Origin: a virus
Virus record (IMG/VR): IMGVR_UViG_3300030108_001208
Coordinates: 1,232 to 29,797 of that record
DNA: 28,566 bases
Strand: one strand, 5' to 3'
Below the pieces are notes generated by a model, which worked only from the letters and a program-made list of their open reading frames with translations, did not search any database and was not told the origin of the DNA. Position numbers and translations under genes: made by a program. Below are positions 7,081-16,261 of this stretch, piece by piece; within the stretch, counting starts at the first letter, position 1; the number at the start of each line of letters is the position of its first letter.

Positions 7081-7664
7081 TAGGATGATCCTTCGTATTG
7101 TGCTGCTACCCCAGGACTAGAATATTCTTGGAAACCTGTAGGTGCTCCAGTATCATCTGTTACAGAAACTAAATCACCTGTATCAATTGATTGTCCAGAG
7201 CCTGTAGTTACGTCTCTATTCATATCCATATCTCCTAAACCAGTAAATACAGGAACATTAGGAGCAGGTTTAAATTTATTAATAAAATTACTTACACCGT
7301 CACCTATCTTATTTGCAAAAAATCCTGCTAAAGCACCTACCGGCCCTCCTAAAATAGCTCCAAGCCCAAGTCTAGCTGCAGGATTATTTTGAAAAAAATT
7401 TAAACTTTTTTGAAAAACATTTTGTGGTTGAAATCTATTAACATCTTCTATGTCTACGTCTCCACCCTCTGTTTCTAAATATAATTGTAGTTGTTGTTCT
7501 GGTGTAAGAAGTTGACTTATACCTTGATTTACACCTACAAGGTCATTTAAATTTAATCCAGGTCCTGTAGAGGACATATTCACATTTGTACGTTGAGGTC
7601 CAAAAAAAGGACTAGGTGCGCCTCCTTTAATTAATGCCTCAATAAAATCTACTTGTGTTGTCAT
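7080..7664 (-). CDS. Internal virion protein with glycine-rich hydrophobic segment
   Basis: 194 residues, unknown family. The N-terminal half is polar and low-complexity with a Gln/Leu stretch (LTPEQQLQLYLE). Residues about 96-126 form an Ala/Gly-rich hydrophobic helix (ARLGLGAILGGPVGALAGFF) with several small-x3-small pairs, the kind used for helix packing or membrane insertion. The C-terminal 60 residues are acidic and Gly/Ser/Thr-rich. It is coupled to both neighbours by TAATG overlaps, directly after the 1327-residue protein. Position and composition suggest a minor virion protein ejected with the DNA that interacts with the host membrane. That is inference. Confidence 0.6.
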   Translation of the reverse strand: MTTQVDFIEALIKGGAPSPFFGPQRTNVNMSSTGPGLNLNDLVGVNQGISQLLTPEQQLQLYLETEGGDVDIEDVNRFQPQNVFQKSLNFFQNNPAARLGLGAILGGPVGALAGFFANKIGDGVSNFINKFKPAPNVPVFTGLGDMDMNRDVTTGSGQSIDTGDLVSVTDDTGAPTGFQEYSSPGVAAQYEGSS

Positions 7665-10600
7665 TAAGCTAAACCTCTCAATCTAAGTCTTATAAGTTTT
7701 TCTTCCTCTGATAATAAAGCTTGTTCAGCTGTAGTCAAGCCAGATTCTAGGACATTTGGATTTAAAACTTGAGCAGTCTGTAATACTTGACTGTTAGGCA
7801 TAGGTGTTTCAGGCAAAGGAACTTGTGCTACTGGCTCGCTCTCATCCTGTAAATAATCCTCTATATTAATTTCATCATCAAAATTGTCATCAAATGATAA
7901 ATTTTTGAGATCTTGAAGAATGTCATTTATTTCAAATCTAGCATCTTCAAAAGGGTTTGAAATACCTGTTCTCTCTGCAATGTCTCTAAATTCTTTTTGA
8001 ATACTATCGGAAACTTCATAAGGATCAAATCTGTCATTACTTAAATCATTATATACTCTTCTTAGTTGTCTCTCACTAAATTCTTTTCTTAAATCAAAGT
8101 CATCAGATCCTAAAAGTTCAGCTCCTATAAGATCTCTTCTTAATTCTTGTTGAACTAAGAATCTAGCTTTGTTAGCAGCAATGTATCTTCTAATAATATC
8201 ATTTGCTGTTTTAGGTCCTCCTTTTAATACTGATTCTTCTCCTCCAGTAAATAGTCTTCTAGCCTCCCTAATTCCTTTTTGGTAACCAGCTAATTTAAAT
8301 CCCATGGATTTGATAGGATCTACTTTTACCACTCTGTATCCTGCAAAACCTGTAAGCTCATCAGGAAGTTCAAAAAACTCTCCTCGTTCAGATGGTTTAT
8401 CTGCAGCCGCTTGATAAATTCTTGTAAGCGTTGGATACGAAAAAGGTATTAATGATTCTGCAACGTGGTCAATACTATTTTTTATTGCAGTGCCTGGTTC
8501 AGTTTTAAATTGCGTATCTGTAAATATTTGTTTACCATCTCTGGTTCTACCCTCTCTTAAAAATATATCTGCTACAGCTTGAGTATAAATTGCTTCAGAT
8601 ATAAATGGTGACGCGAGTTCTCCTGCAGCTTCTGCCATACCACTCACTACGCCTTTCATTAACACTTCTTCGTTTGTAATACCTTGTTGAATGTTATTTA
8701 ACAAAGTTTGTATTGGTCTAATTGCAGTGTCGTAAGCATTACCGTGACTAAAATCTACATATTTTAATTCACCTGTATCTTCATCTCTAATAGGTAAGAT
8801 AGTAGAATTTTTTGACCACTCTGGTAAAAATCTTTTTAACGCTTCTAATTCTTCATTAGTTACATCGTACAACGCTTGAAAACCTTTTTGTATTCCATAT
8901 GGTGCAACGGCTAACACAGTTGTTAAACCAAATAATCTTTTAAGTCCTATTCGTCTTAACGCCGGATCTTTTATTTCTTTAATAGATCTTTGTGCAATGT
9001 TTGTAGTTGTTCTTAATATTTCAGATGGAAAAGACATGAACGTACCTAATGGTAAACGTCTTAACGCTCTAACTGTATCTGATACGTACGCATAGTTTGG
9101 CACAGTGTTTCTAACAATGTTAGCAGCTTCTTGATCTAAAAATTCTTCTGTAACTTCTCTACCTGCTCTTGCAAAAGCATTTTTTAATCTGTTTCTTTCA
9201 ATTGCAAAATTAGCTATTTTAAAAAAGTCATCTTCTGCTGTGTATAAATCTTCCGCACCTTTTACAAATTTTAATGTACCCCTCTTACCAAGACCAAATA
9301 ATTTACTTGCCATAGAAGATAAAGGCTTGTCTAATTGTATATTTTCACCGAATCTAACATCTTTTAATAGATTCTTAATATCACCTAATTGAACTTGTGA
9401 ATTAACAACTCCTAATCTTAATAGTTCTCTATATCTTGTATTGGCAGCTGCCTCATCAAACTCTTTACCAACTATTCTTCCTGCTAATCTTTTTACAGGG
9501 GTTAGTGTTTGTAAAGGGCCAAAAGCATCTTTAAATGCTTTACCTACCATTTTTGGATTAGTTACAGCATCTACTAATACACCATTTGCTGCAGAAAACC
9601 CTGTTGCAGAGAAGAAGTTTCTAAAATGCGTTACCGGTGATAAAATTGTTTTTGCTATCTGTGCCCCTGCTTTAGGTGCAAGTAATAAATTTCTATATAA
9701 AAAATTAAAACCTTTGATGGCAACGTTTTCACTGTCAGCATCAAATAAAAATTTAAAAGCTTTTTGTGAGTCTCCTAGAGCTGCTGCAATAGATTTAGAT
9801 GTATATAGTCCTTGTAATGGATTAACAGCATAATCGTCTTTGAAGAAAGGAGATAAATAATCATCGAGTTTTACTATCTCTTGATTAGGAAGAGCTCTTT
9901 CTGCTGTTAAATTTTTTACTTCATCAGCGTTGAAGAAGAATCCTCTGTTACCCGCCTCTGTGCCTTCTGTAACTGCAGCCTTAACAACTGCATCGTTAGT
10001 TGCTAAATTTTGTAACAATTCATTCTTTCTTGCTACACCTGATAATTTAGTCATACCATTATATATAGAAAACCTTGGGTCCTCCATTTTACCAAAAAAT
10101 TCTCTAAATACTTTACTACCTGATCCAACAACTTGATCTACCGATTGATCTCCAATATCTCTAGTAACAACTTGTTTAAAATATTTTTTTGTTGTTACAT
10201 CATCAGCCCCCGGTGTTAAATTAATATATTTAAAAAAAGGTAATCTACCCGGTGCTTTTTGTGCTATCGCACTTTTATAAACATTATTAACTAATGTGTC
10301 TGCTTCAAAATCAGTTAGTTGATCTTTTACAGGATTAAAATTAGGATTTCTTCTGTTTGCAAATCGATGATATCTTTTAAATAATTCTTTTACATTTTGT
10401 GTAGCTTCATCTGTTGGTTTATATCTTAAAAAAGGTATAGAAGATTTGTCCTCAAATATTTTGTAAGTGTCGCCTAAATATTCTTTTGCTCTCTCACCTA
10501 TTAAATTTTTTAATTCAGCCACATCTTTCGGTGCGTTTGAACTTTTATTAATTAAATCAGTAAATACCGATCTAGCTGTTTTTATGTTTGTAAATATGTT

Positions 10601-11647
10601 TCTAATACCTTCTTCATTTAAATTTTTTTTCTCTAATATACCTGTTAATTTTTTTGCAGCTGCGTCTGGTAGAGCTTCATCTAATCTTCCAGAAAACAAA
10701 GTATCGTTTATATCTTTTAAAATTATGGCTTTTTCTTTGCCTGTAGATTTATCAAATGTAGTTTTTAATGTTGGAAATATTTTATCTACTTCTCTATCTA
10801 TATTTTTTACTAACTCCATGGCCTGATTTGTATCAGCCATAGTAGCTCCCTTTTCTGCCATTTTTTCTTCAAATACTTTTTGTGGTTTAGCTCCTCTAGC
10901 TCTAAAAGCAGAAAATACTTTGTTAAAAAATTTATCTAATTTAGAATTACTAAACTCTATGTTCTTACCTCTAGTTGCAGCAGCTTTTATACCTCTACCT
11001 ACTCCATAAACAAATGGTGTTATAAACAAAGACTCACCACCAAATTTTATTCTATTAAATAATTTTCTACCTGCATCCTCTCTACCTCCTTCGTCTGTAA
11101 CTTGTGATAGCTCTGTAGGTCCTGCTTCAAATGCATCACCTAAACTTCCTATATCTTCTACATCTGCTACTAATGTTTCACCAGCAGCACCACCTGCTAC
11201 CCCTGCCACAAATTTAGTTCTCTTTGCACTTTTATTTATGGAATTGGTTGTGTTTAAAGCTTTCAATACATTTGGAGATTTTAAGTTGGCATAATTACCA
11301 GCTTTCTTTGCTTTAATTGCTTTGTCTGCTATTTTAGTTGCTGCTTTGAATCCTATGGTGCCTGGCACAGCAATCTGAACTATTGCTTCAGTAAGTTTTC
11401 CTATAGCTCTATCATCAGCCACATCTTCAAAAATATTAATGGTATCAAATGCTTTCTCAACTTTAACAGCCATGTCTGTATCAAAACCGTAATCAATTAA
11501 TTCAGCTGTTAAAGAGGCTACACCTTCTGGAATTTTTATAATACCTGATAAAACACCGGCAGTGGCTGCGGTAAGAGCACTTGTTTCATTGTCTCTTTCC
11601 TCATCTATTAAGTTAAATGTATCATAAGTTTGAAACTTTGTTGTCAT
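7664..11647 (-). CDS. 1327-residue internal virion / DNA-ejection protein
   Basis: 1327 residues, the largest gene in the window. It is predicted largely alpha-helical, with an Ala-rich N-terminus (ETSALTAATAGVLSGIIKIP) and many Lys/Glu/Phe-rich helices. A conserved-looking central part contains LLLAPKAGAQIAKTILSPVT followed by HFRNFFSATGF (about residues 650-680), and LRRLPLGTFMSFPSEILRTT near 870, of the kind I recall from very large virion proteins of marine phages and the helper domains of polyvalent proteins. The length is close to T7 gp16 (1318 residues), but I see no lysozyme-type catalytic motif. A strong Shine-Dalgarno (AGGAGG) precedes the ATG. Placed last among the big virion genes, it is best read as an ejection or internal core protein. 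A polyvalent protein carrying an unrecognised enzymatic domain is an alternative. Confidence 0.65.
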   Translation of the reverse strand: MTTKFQTYDTFNLIDEERDNETSALTAATAGVLSGIIKIPEGVASLTAELIDYGFDTDMAVKVEKAFDTINIFEDVADDRAIGKLTEAIVQIAVPGTIGFKAATKIADKAIKAKKAGNYANLKSPNVLKALNTTNSINKSAKRTKFVAGVAGGAAGETLVADVEDIGSLGDAFEAGPTELSQVTDEGGREDAGRKLFNRIKFGGESLFITPFVYGVGRGIKAAATRGKNIEFSNSKLDKFFNKVFSAFRARGAKPQKVFEEKMAEKGATMADTNQAMELVKNIDREVDKIFPTLKTTFDKSTGKEKAIILKDINDTLFSGRLDEALPDAAAKKLTGILEKKNLNEEGIRNIFTNIKTARSVFTDLINKSSNAPKDVAELKNLIGERAKEYLGDTYKIFEDKSSIPFLRYKPTDEATQNVKELFKRYHRFANRRNPNFNPVKDQLTDFEADTLVNNVYKSAIAQKAPGRLPFFKYINLTPGADDVTTKKYFKQVVTRDIGDQSVDQVVGSGSKVFREFFGKMEDPRFSIYNGMTKLSGVARKNELLQNLATNDAVVKAAVTEGTEAGNRGFFFNADEVKNLTAERALPNQEIVKLDDYLSPFFKDDYAVNPLQGLYTSKSIAAALGDSQKAFKFLFDADSENVAIKGFNFLYRNLLLAPKAGAQIAKTILSPVTHFRNFFSATGFSAANGVLVDAVTNPKMVGKAFKDAFGPLQTLTPVKRLAGRIVGKEFDEAAANTRYRELLRLGVVNSQVQLGDIKNLLKDVRFGENIQLDKPLSSMASKLFGLGKRGTLKFVKGAEDLYTAEDDFFKIANFAIERNRLKNAFARAGREVTEEFLDQEAANIVRNTVPNYAYVSDTVRALRRLPLGTFMSFPSEILRTTTNIAQRSIKEIKDPALRRIGLKRLFGLTTVLAVAPYGIQKGFQALYDVTNEELEALKRFLPEWSKNSTILPIRDEDTGELKYVDFSHGNAYDTAIRPIQTLLNNIQQGITNEEVLMKGVVSGMAEAAGELASPFISEAIYTQAVADIFLREGRTRDGKQIFTDTQFKTEPGTAIKNSIDHVAESLIPFSYPTLTRIYQAAADKPSERGEFFELPDELTGFAGYRVVKVDPIKSMGFKLAGYQKGIREARRLFTGGEESVLKGGPKTANDIIRRYIAANKARFLVQQELRRDLIGAELLGSDDFDLRKEFSERQLRRVYNDLSNDRFDPYEVSDSIQKEFRDIAERTGISNPFEDARFEINDILQDLKNLSFDDNFDDEINIEDYLQDESEPVAQVPLPETPMPNSQVLQTAQVLNPNVLESGLTTAEQALLSEEEKLIRLRLRGLA

Positions 11648-11655
11648 TTAACCTC

Positions 11656-12426
11656 CTATCTAACTTGAACAGCTCCGGCAGCGTCTATAATAACCGCCTT
11701 ATTTCCGAAAGGATCGAAATAAATACCTGCTTCTTTATTTTTTGTTTTGTATTCACCTTTTTTATTTTTCTTAATAGTTCCTATAAAAGTTTTTCCTGGA
11801 AACTCTTTTTCAATATCTGTTCTTTTTTGACTGTTTTCAAACTCGTAATATCTTTCAGCTGGTCCTGCTACTAAACCAAATTTATTATATAATTCTTTTA
11901 TTCGGTCTGCTTTTGCTTTTCTTTTAAATCTATCTTCTACACCAAATTCTTTTTGTTTAATTAGTTCAGCTGTCTTAGCTCTTAATCTAGAGTTGAAATC
12001 TGCTTCTGATTCTCCAGGTTTTCTTTTTACTAGAAAAGCTGCTTTTCTTTGAGCATCTAATTTTTTATTATCCATCTTAGCAACTAATGAAGCAGCTAAA
12101 GCTCTTTTTTGTGCTCTCTCACCAGCCATGTTTTTAAATAATTGCTCTGAAGGTTGTTTGAAAGCTGCAGCTACTTCTTGTAATTTTGTGCCACCAGCGC
12201 CTACACCACCTAATAAATTTAGACCACCTGATATTAATAATTGAGATACAGGTGATACTCCAGTCCCACCTGCTAATTGATCTACTAAAGATAATTGACC
12301 TTGAAGTTTTTCTAGTGATGGTTTAGTTCCCTCATCAAATTTTTTTCTAGGTTTGATTCCAGTCATGATTCCTTCCATGACTTCACCACCTTTTCTAAAC
12401 ATTGGTCTTTTATATATTTTACTCAT
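11656..12426 (-). CDS. Virion-associated protein with KRPMFRKGG N-terminal motif
   Basis: 256 residues. The N-terminus reads MSKIYKRPMFRKGGEVMEG, a basic-aromatic-GlyGly signature that I recall at the start of many uncultured marine phage proteins and that also appears, modified, in the 385-residue gene nearby. Residues about 60-80 are Gly/Leu-rich (LLISGGLNLLGGVGAGG). Residues about 95-190 are a long, highly charged helical region (KRALAASLVAKMDNKKLDAQ onward), and the C-terminal 50 residues look like a small beta domain. No enzyme motif is visible. It stands between the 275- and 1327-residue virion genes, so a minor internal virion or assembly protein is the most likely role. Confidence 0.65.
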   Translation of the reverse strand: MSKIYKRPMFRKGGEVMEGIMTGIKPRKKFDEGTKPSLEKLQGQLSLVDQLAGGTGVSPVSQLLISGGLNLLGGVGAGGTKLQEVAAAFKQPSEQLFKNMAGERAQKRALAASLVAKMDNKKLDAQRKAAFLVKRKPGESEADFNSRLRAKTAELIKQKEFGVEDRFKRKAKADRIKELYNKFGLVAGPAERYYEFENSQKRTDIEKEFPGKTFIGTIKKNKKGEYKTKNKEAGIYFDPFGNKAVIIDAAGAVQVR

Positions 12427-12438
12427 TTATCTCCCTAA

Positions 12439-13266
12439 TTATTTAAATAAAGGTCTAGGGTTTAATGCTCCATATATACCAGCCAATGTTGATGCAACTC
12501 CTAAGCCTGTAGCTAATCCGGAAGGACCTGCTTGTGCAGGAAGTTGTGTCGTTGTAGTCGATGCTGGGTATCCTGATATTAATCCCATGATACCTTGTCC
12601 TAATGTTTGCGCTGCCTCTAACGGTTGGAAAGCTTGTCTTTGTGCCAACTGTTGTCTAGCTGCTAATTCTGATTGTTCTCGTTGTTGTTGCTGTGAACCT
12701 AATGCACCTAATGCTGAAATCTGTTGACCTAATAAAGAAGGTTGTGCTTGAGCTAAACCTAATTGTTGTTGAAAGTTTTGTGCAGCTAATTGTTGTGCTT
12801 GACCAAAACCTTGTTGTAATAATTGTGCTTGTAAAGCTGCTCTGTTTCTAGCTTGGTTAGAAGCAAACTCAGATCTTACAACTCCTTCTCTGCCTCCACC
12901 AAATGCTCCAGCGCCGATAGCTTGAGCCGCTATTCCAGGTATACCTGCAGCTGTTTGTCTATCAAACTCTGCAAGTGTCGTATCAATAACATCTTGTTGA
13001 TATGGAGACATAAACTGTTGAAAAGCTTGTGGTCCAGTTGATGCTTGTGCAGCTGTTAAGAAAGGTTGAAAACCACCAAGCCCTGAAGCCAGTTGCTCGG
13101 CTTGTGTTTGAAGTGCTCCAGGTTGAGCAAGAAATTGTGGTCCATATAGCCTGGATAAATCTAAATCTTTTAAACCACCAACAGCTGTTTCTAATTCTTG
13201 AATATAAGCTTTTGCCGGTGCTTCAATAAATTCTGCGGGTGTTTGTCTTACTATCTGTTCAGCCAT
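12439..13266 (-). CDS. Gln/Ala-rich internal virion protein
   Basis: 275 residues, very rich in Gln, Ala, Gly and Leu. The middle has FMSPYQQDVIDTTLAEFDRQ (about 85-104), then GAGAFGGGREGVVRSE (about 118-133), followed by a long Gln-rich helical stretch (QAQLLQQGFGQAQQLAAQNF onward) to about residue 215. The SPYQQxVxDTTLxE and GAFGG-REG-R pattern recurs, as I recall, in internal or ejection-type proteins of marine podoviruses. The C-terminus is a Gly/Ala/Leu-rich helix. It overlaps the stop of the 385-residue gene by one base. The function, assembly of an ejection channel or inner core, is inferred from composition and neighbours. Confidence 0.65.
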   Translation of the reverse strand: MAEQIVRQTPAEFIEAPAKAYIQELETAVGGLKDLDLSRLYGPQFLAQPGALQTQAEQLASGLGGFQPFLTAAQASTGPQAFQQFMSPYQQDVIDTTLAEFDRQTAAGIPGIAAQAIGAGAFGGGREGVVRSEFASNQARNRAALQAQLLQQGFGQAQQLAAQNFQQQLGLAQAQPSLLGQQISALGALGSQQQQREQSELAARQQLAQRQAFQPLEAAQTLGQGIMGLISGYPASTTTTQLPAQAGPSGLATGLGVASTLAGIYGALNPRPLFK

Positions 13267-14423
13267 TATACTCTAACCACCTTATTTTCTAATTTTTTCA
13301 TCGTATCATACATTCTTTGTGCGCCTTTATTGACGTCACCGTCACCTGCTGCTCTTACGGCATCGGCGGTAAATACGAATTCGTTGTTAGACAACATCGC
13401 TGGGATGTCATCCGCTTTTTCTTTTATACCAACAGGTGGTATAAATCCACCTGTTTTTCTAAGATCTAGCTCCTTAACACCTTTTTGATTTTCTCTTACA
13501 GGCAGTCCTTCAATACCTCCTGCTTGCATAGCGTTATCGCTAGCTGTATCCATCTTACCACCTGCGGCTTCTTTTTCTCTTTCTATAGGTATATCTATTT
13601 CTTCATCATCCATACTTTCTCCGCCAAGTAAATCTCTAGGTGTTTTCATTTCCATTATTATTTGTGACTTTGGCACCCGTATTAATTTTGGATTACCATC
13701 TTCGTCTTGTGATATTATTACAACCGTCTCTTCATCAAACATACCTGCTCCGCCAAGTGATCCTAAACCAGTGGGTGTTCCTTGTTGAAAACCTACTCTA
13801 CCACCTACAGCGTACGCACCAGTTCCAGCAAAATATTCTGATACTCCTTCTGCTACTCTTCTATCTAGCTCTTCTCCTTTAACACCTAATCTTGTTAATG
13901 ATTGTCTTAATTTTTCTGCAACGATAGTTCCTCTATCTTCTGCAGGTGCTTCCTCTATTTCTTCTCTCTCTTCTGCAGACAAACCAGCTAATACAGATGC
14001 TGCTCCTATACCTAGAGTTGCCATAGCTCCTTTAGACAAACCAGTTTTTGTCGCTAAATCTTTATTTACAGAACTTAACATAGAATCAGAAAGTGATACT
14101 TGAGGAAGAAGTTTAGCCTTACCTGCAGCTAAAGCATTTCCAATACCACCAAATCCAAATATACCTGGAGCTCCTCCTGCTGGAACCATAAAAGATGATC
14201 TACCAAATATACCACCTATGCTTGTTCCTGGTATTCCAAATGCAGCTGCTCCTATTAATGCAGCTTTACCAAGATCAGATGATGCAAAATCTTTTACACC
14301 TTTAGCGACTTTCTTAACGGCTTTTTTAATACCACCTAATAAAGCTTTTTCTCTAGGCACTACGTCCATAATGCCACCGCTCATGTATAATTGTCTTTTC
14401 ATCTGTCCTCTAGATATTGCCAT
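13266..14423 (-). CDS. Virion protein with recurrent marine-phage N- and C-terminal modules
   Basis: 385 residues. The N-terminus ISRGQMKRQLYMSGGIMDVV (residues 3-22) is a recurrent start in marine phage virion proteins, as I recall. A Gly/Ala-rich hydrophobic region follows at about 50-110, then a GGRVGFQQG element near 208. The C-terminal 60 residues (KADDIPAMLSNNEFVFTADA, then GDGDVNKGAQRMYDTMKKLE) form a module I recognise as the C-terminal domain of many tail or internal proteins, of unknown function. The middle contains acidic, flexible linkers. The ATG lacks a Shine-Dalgarno, and the preceding 52-base gap has TTTAAT seven bases before the start, so it may be transcribed separately. No catalytic motif is seen. 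Confidence 0.65.
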   Translation of the reverse strand: MAISRGQMKRQLYMSGGIMDVVPREKALLGGIKKAVKKVAKGVKDFASSDLGKAALIGAAAFGIPGTSIGGIFGRSSFMVPAGGAPGIFGFGGIGNALAAGKAKLLPQVSLSDSMLSSVNKDLATKTGLSKGAMATLGIGAASVLAGLSAEEREEIEEAPAEDRGTIVAEKLRQSLTRLGVKGEELDRRVAEGVSEYFAGTGAYAVGGRVGFQQGTPTGLGSLGGAGMFDEETVVIISQDEDGNPKLIRVPKSQIIMEMKTPRDLLGGESMDDEEIDIPIEREKEAAGGKMDTASDNAMQAGGIEGLPVRENQKGVKELDLRKTGGFIPPVGIKEKADDIPAMLSNNEFVFTADAVRAAGDGDVNKGAQRMYDTMKKLENKVVRV

Positions 14424-14475
14424 AATTTAAATTAAATTGTTGTTAGCAGGCTTTGCTATCCTGAAAAGGCTTACT
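14424..14475 (-). promoter_or_regulatory. Intergenic gap with weak -10-like element before the 385-residue gene
   Basis: This 52-base gap separates the glycosyltransferase pair from the internal virion genes. It has no Shine-Dalgarno. TTTAAT (14431-14436 complement, five of six to TATAAT) lies seven bases before the ATG. The corresponding -35 region is poor (three of six at best). Upstream is a small inverted repeat, TAGCA-N5-TGCTA, too weak to be a convincing terminator. A leaderless or near-leaderless promoter at the module boundary is possible but not proven. Confidence 0.3.
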
Positions 14476-15336
14476 TTACTTGGTTTTATCAGTATCGTCA
14501 ACTTTTTTGACATGCATGAGTTCGTCCCAAAAACGACCACAATATTGATATTCTCCGGTATGAGTAATGTAATCCATTATGTAAATAAAGATTTTACCAC
14601 CCATTTCAGTCCATCTTTTACAGAAACCAAAATCTTCACCAAAATATTGTTTAGTCTTTGGATCGTGTATGCATTCAAATAGATTATAAAAGTTCTTCTT
14701 TTTAACTTCACTACCATTTAAGAAGGTAGGTTGATTAATCTCTAACTCAGGATAATGATCTATCATCTTCTCTATAACAGATCTTTTTATTAACATACAT
14801 CCAGTAGGTGCGTGAGTTACTTCACAGATACCATTCTCAACAACTATCTTTCCAGGGTTATCCATCTTAACAGGAAAAGTGTATCCACCTTTCATCATAT
14901 CATCTTGGTCTTCAAACTTTTGTATTTTCATTCTTTCCCAAAGATTAGCCCAGTTAAGACTCTTTAAAGGATACGGACAAGCAATAACATCTTTATCGTA
15001 TTCTAACATTTTAAATATAGTCTTTGCTTGAAAGTCTATATCAGAATCGATGAATAATAGGTCTGTGTAACCATCTTTATGATTGAGGAAATCGGCCACA
15101 CAGAGATTTCTACCTTGTTGAACCAGTGATGATTTTAACAAAGTAAAACTGACTAAAATGTTTCTTAACATACACTCTTGTTGAAACATTAAAACTGATT
15201 GACAATAATGAATACTAACCTCGCTATGCACGGGTGTACATATCATTATTTTTCTTTGAGGTTTCCCCGGACCCACATGAACTTCTTGGGTCTTGTCGTT
15301 ATCGTTAAACCAAATTAGATTACTTTTTTCTGACAC
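14476..15336 (-). CDS. GT-A fold glycosyltransferase (GT2-like)
   Basis: 286 residues. The sequence shows the GT-A plan: an N-terminal nucleotide-sugar binding strand KIMICTPVHSEVS (about 29-41), QQGRNLCVADFL (73-84), and the metal-binding DxD within LLFIDSDIDF (93-102; D97, D99). The acceptor-side motif is FGEDFGFCKRW (232-242; E234, D235), and a late His (H259 in ITHTGEY) is a possible third metal ligand. It should transfer a sugar from a nucleotide-sugar donor. The start is GTG at 15336, supported by AAAAGGAG seven bases upstream and a 17-base overlap with the preceding glycosyltransferase gene. The target could be a virion protein, phage DNA or the host envelope; the position inside the virion gene block favours a virion or surface target. 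Confidence 0.85.
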   Translation of the reverse strand: MSEKSNLIWFNDNDKTQEVHVGPGKPQRKIMICTPVHSEVSIHYCQSVLMFQQECMLRNILVSFTLLKSSLVQQGRNLCVADFLNHKDGYTDLLFIDSDIDFQAKTIFKMLEYDKDVIACPYPLKSLNWANLWERMKIQKFEDQDDMMKGGYTFPVKMDNPGKIVVENGICEVTHAPTGCMLIKRSVIEKMIDHYPELEINQPTFLNGSEVKKKNFYNLFECIHDPKTKQYFGEDFGFCKRWTEMGGKIFIYIMDYITHTGEYQYCGRFWDELMHVKKVDDTDKTK

Positions 15337-16261
15337 CTATAGCTCCTTTTAAAAATCTATTCCAAGAAGATGCTTGTTTAGCCCAGCTATAATAAATATC
15401 TGTATATGATTTTTGAAACTTAAGATGTTGTATAATAGGTGGTTCAGATAAAGTTTCTGCAGCCATCTCTATAGCCTGACCAAATTTAATCGCTAGTCTT
15501 CTGTGATTAGAATCATAAGGTATATACATTGGAAACTCTGCACCTGTTTCAAATAAAGCTCCGTAGTTAGTTGTAATACAATACAAACCAGCTGACATAG
15601 CTTCTATTAAAGATATACAAGATGTCTCTTCCCAAATGCTTGGATACACAAACATATTATAGTTTTTTAAATTTTGTATAATATATTCATGAGGCTTGTA
15701 TCCTACGTAAGATACATTAGGTAATTTTTTTGCTTGTTCATATAACTCTACATATGCACCGTCATTTTGTTTTTTAAAATCAGCTCCATATATTTCAGTG
15801 CTAGAGTATACATCTAAAGTTATTAGTGGGTTTTTTACAAGCTGCATAGCACCTAGTAAAACAGATAATCCTCTCCAAGGTGTAGAGTGATACAATAATT
15901 TTATAGGTTTCTTTTGTTTGTGTGATGGTGCACCTTCTATTTTCTCTATACCATTTTTAATTACGATACATCTATGTGTATCTAAACCAAACATATTTCT
16001 AAAGTTTTGACAGTTCCAATGACTGTTAAAAACATACCAATCATACTTCTTATGATTATCTTTGTTCTTAAACCAAGGATATATATTAGGTTGATTCCAT
16101 GAGTTCTTTTGCCAAAGAATATTTAATTTAGTTGAATGTAAAGGTATCTTCTCAGGTACAGATGTTGTGATCTGTACTTGATCTAATAATTGTTTGTCAC
16201 AGTATTTATTAAGATACTCTAACTGTATTTCAGTTCCGCCTCTAGGACTTTGGTTTGTCAT
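15320..16261 (-). CDS. GT-B fold glycosyltransferase (GT4-like)
   Basis: 313 residues. The N-terminus goes almost directly into RGGTEIQLEYL (7-17), the glycine loop that binds the donor in GT4 enzymes, so the usual first beta strand is missing. An in-frame TGA four codons upstream rules out a longer form. The C-terminal domain has LLYHSTPWRGLSVLLGA (122-138), the KPHEYI stretch near 199 and the donor-binding E-x7-E in EETSCISLIEAMSAG (211-225; E212, E220). The combination is typical of GT4 family retaining transferases. The gene overlaps the 63-residue gene upstream by 20 bases and the GT-A gene downstream by 17, so the three form one coupled unit. Substrate unknown. Confidence 0.87.
   Translation of the reverse strand: MTNQSPRGGTEIQLEYLNKYCDKQLLDQVQITTSVPEKIPLHSTKLNILWQKNSWNQPNIYPWFKNKDNHKKYDWYVFNSHWNCQNFRNMFGLDTHRCIVIKNGIEKIEGAPSHKQKKPIKLLYHSTPWRGLSVLLGAMQLVKNPLITLDVYSSTEIYGADFKKQNDGAYVELYEQAKKLPNVSYVGYKPHEYIIQNLKNYNMFVYPSIWEETSCISLIEAMSAGLYCITTNYGALFETGAEFPMYIPYDSNHRRLAIKFGQAIEMAAETLSEPPIIQHLKFQKSYTDIYYSWAKQASSWNRFLKGAIGVRKK

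Noticed and set aside
9441-9833. 130-residue plus-strand frame, with others at 9930 and 10467
   Set aside because: All lie antisense inside the continuous 1327-residue gene, and their composition mirrors that gene.
14430-14470. Possible terminator (TAGCA-N5-TGCTA) before the 385-residue gene
   Set aside because: The stem is only five pairs and no U-tract follows in either direction.
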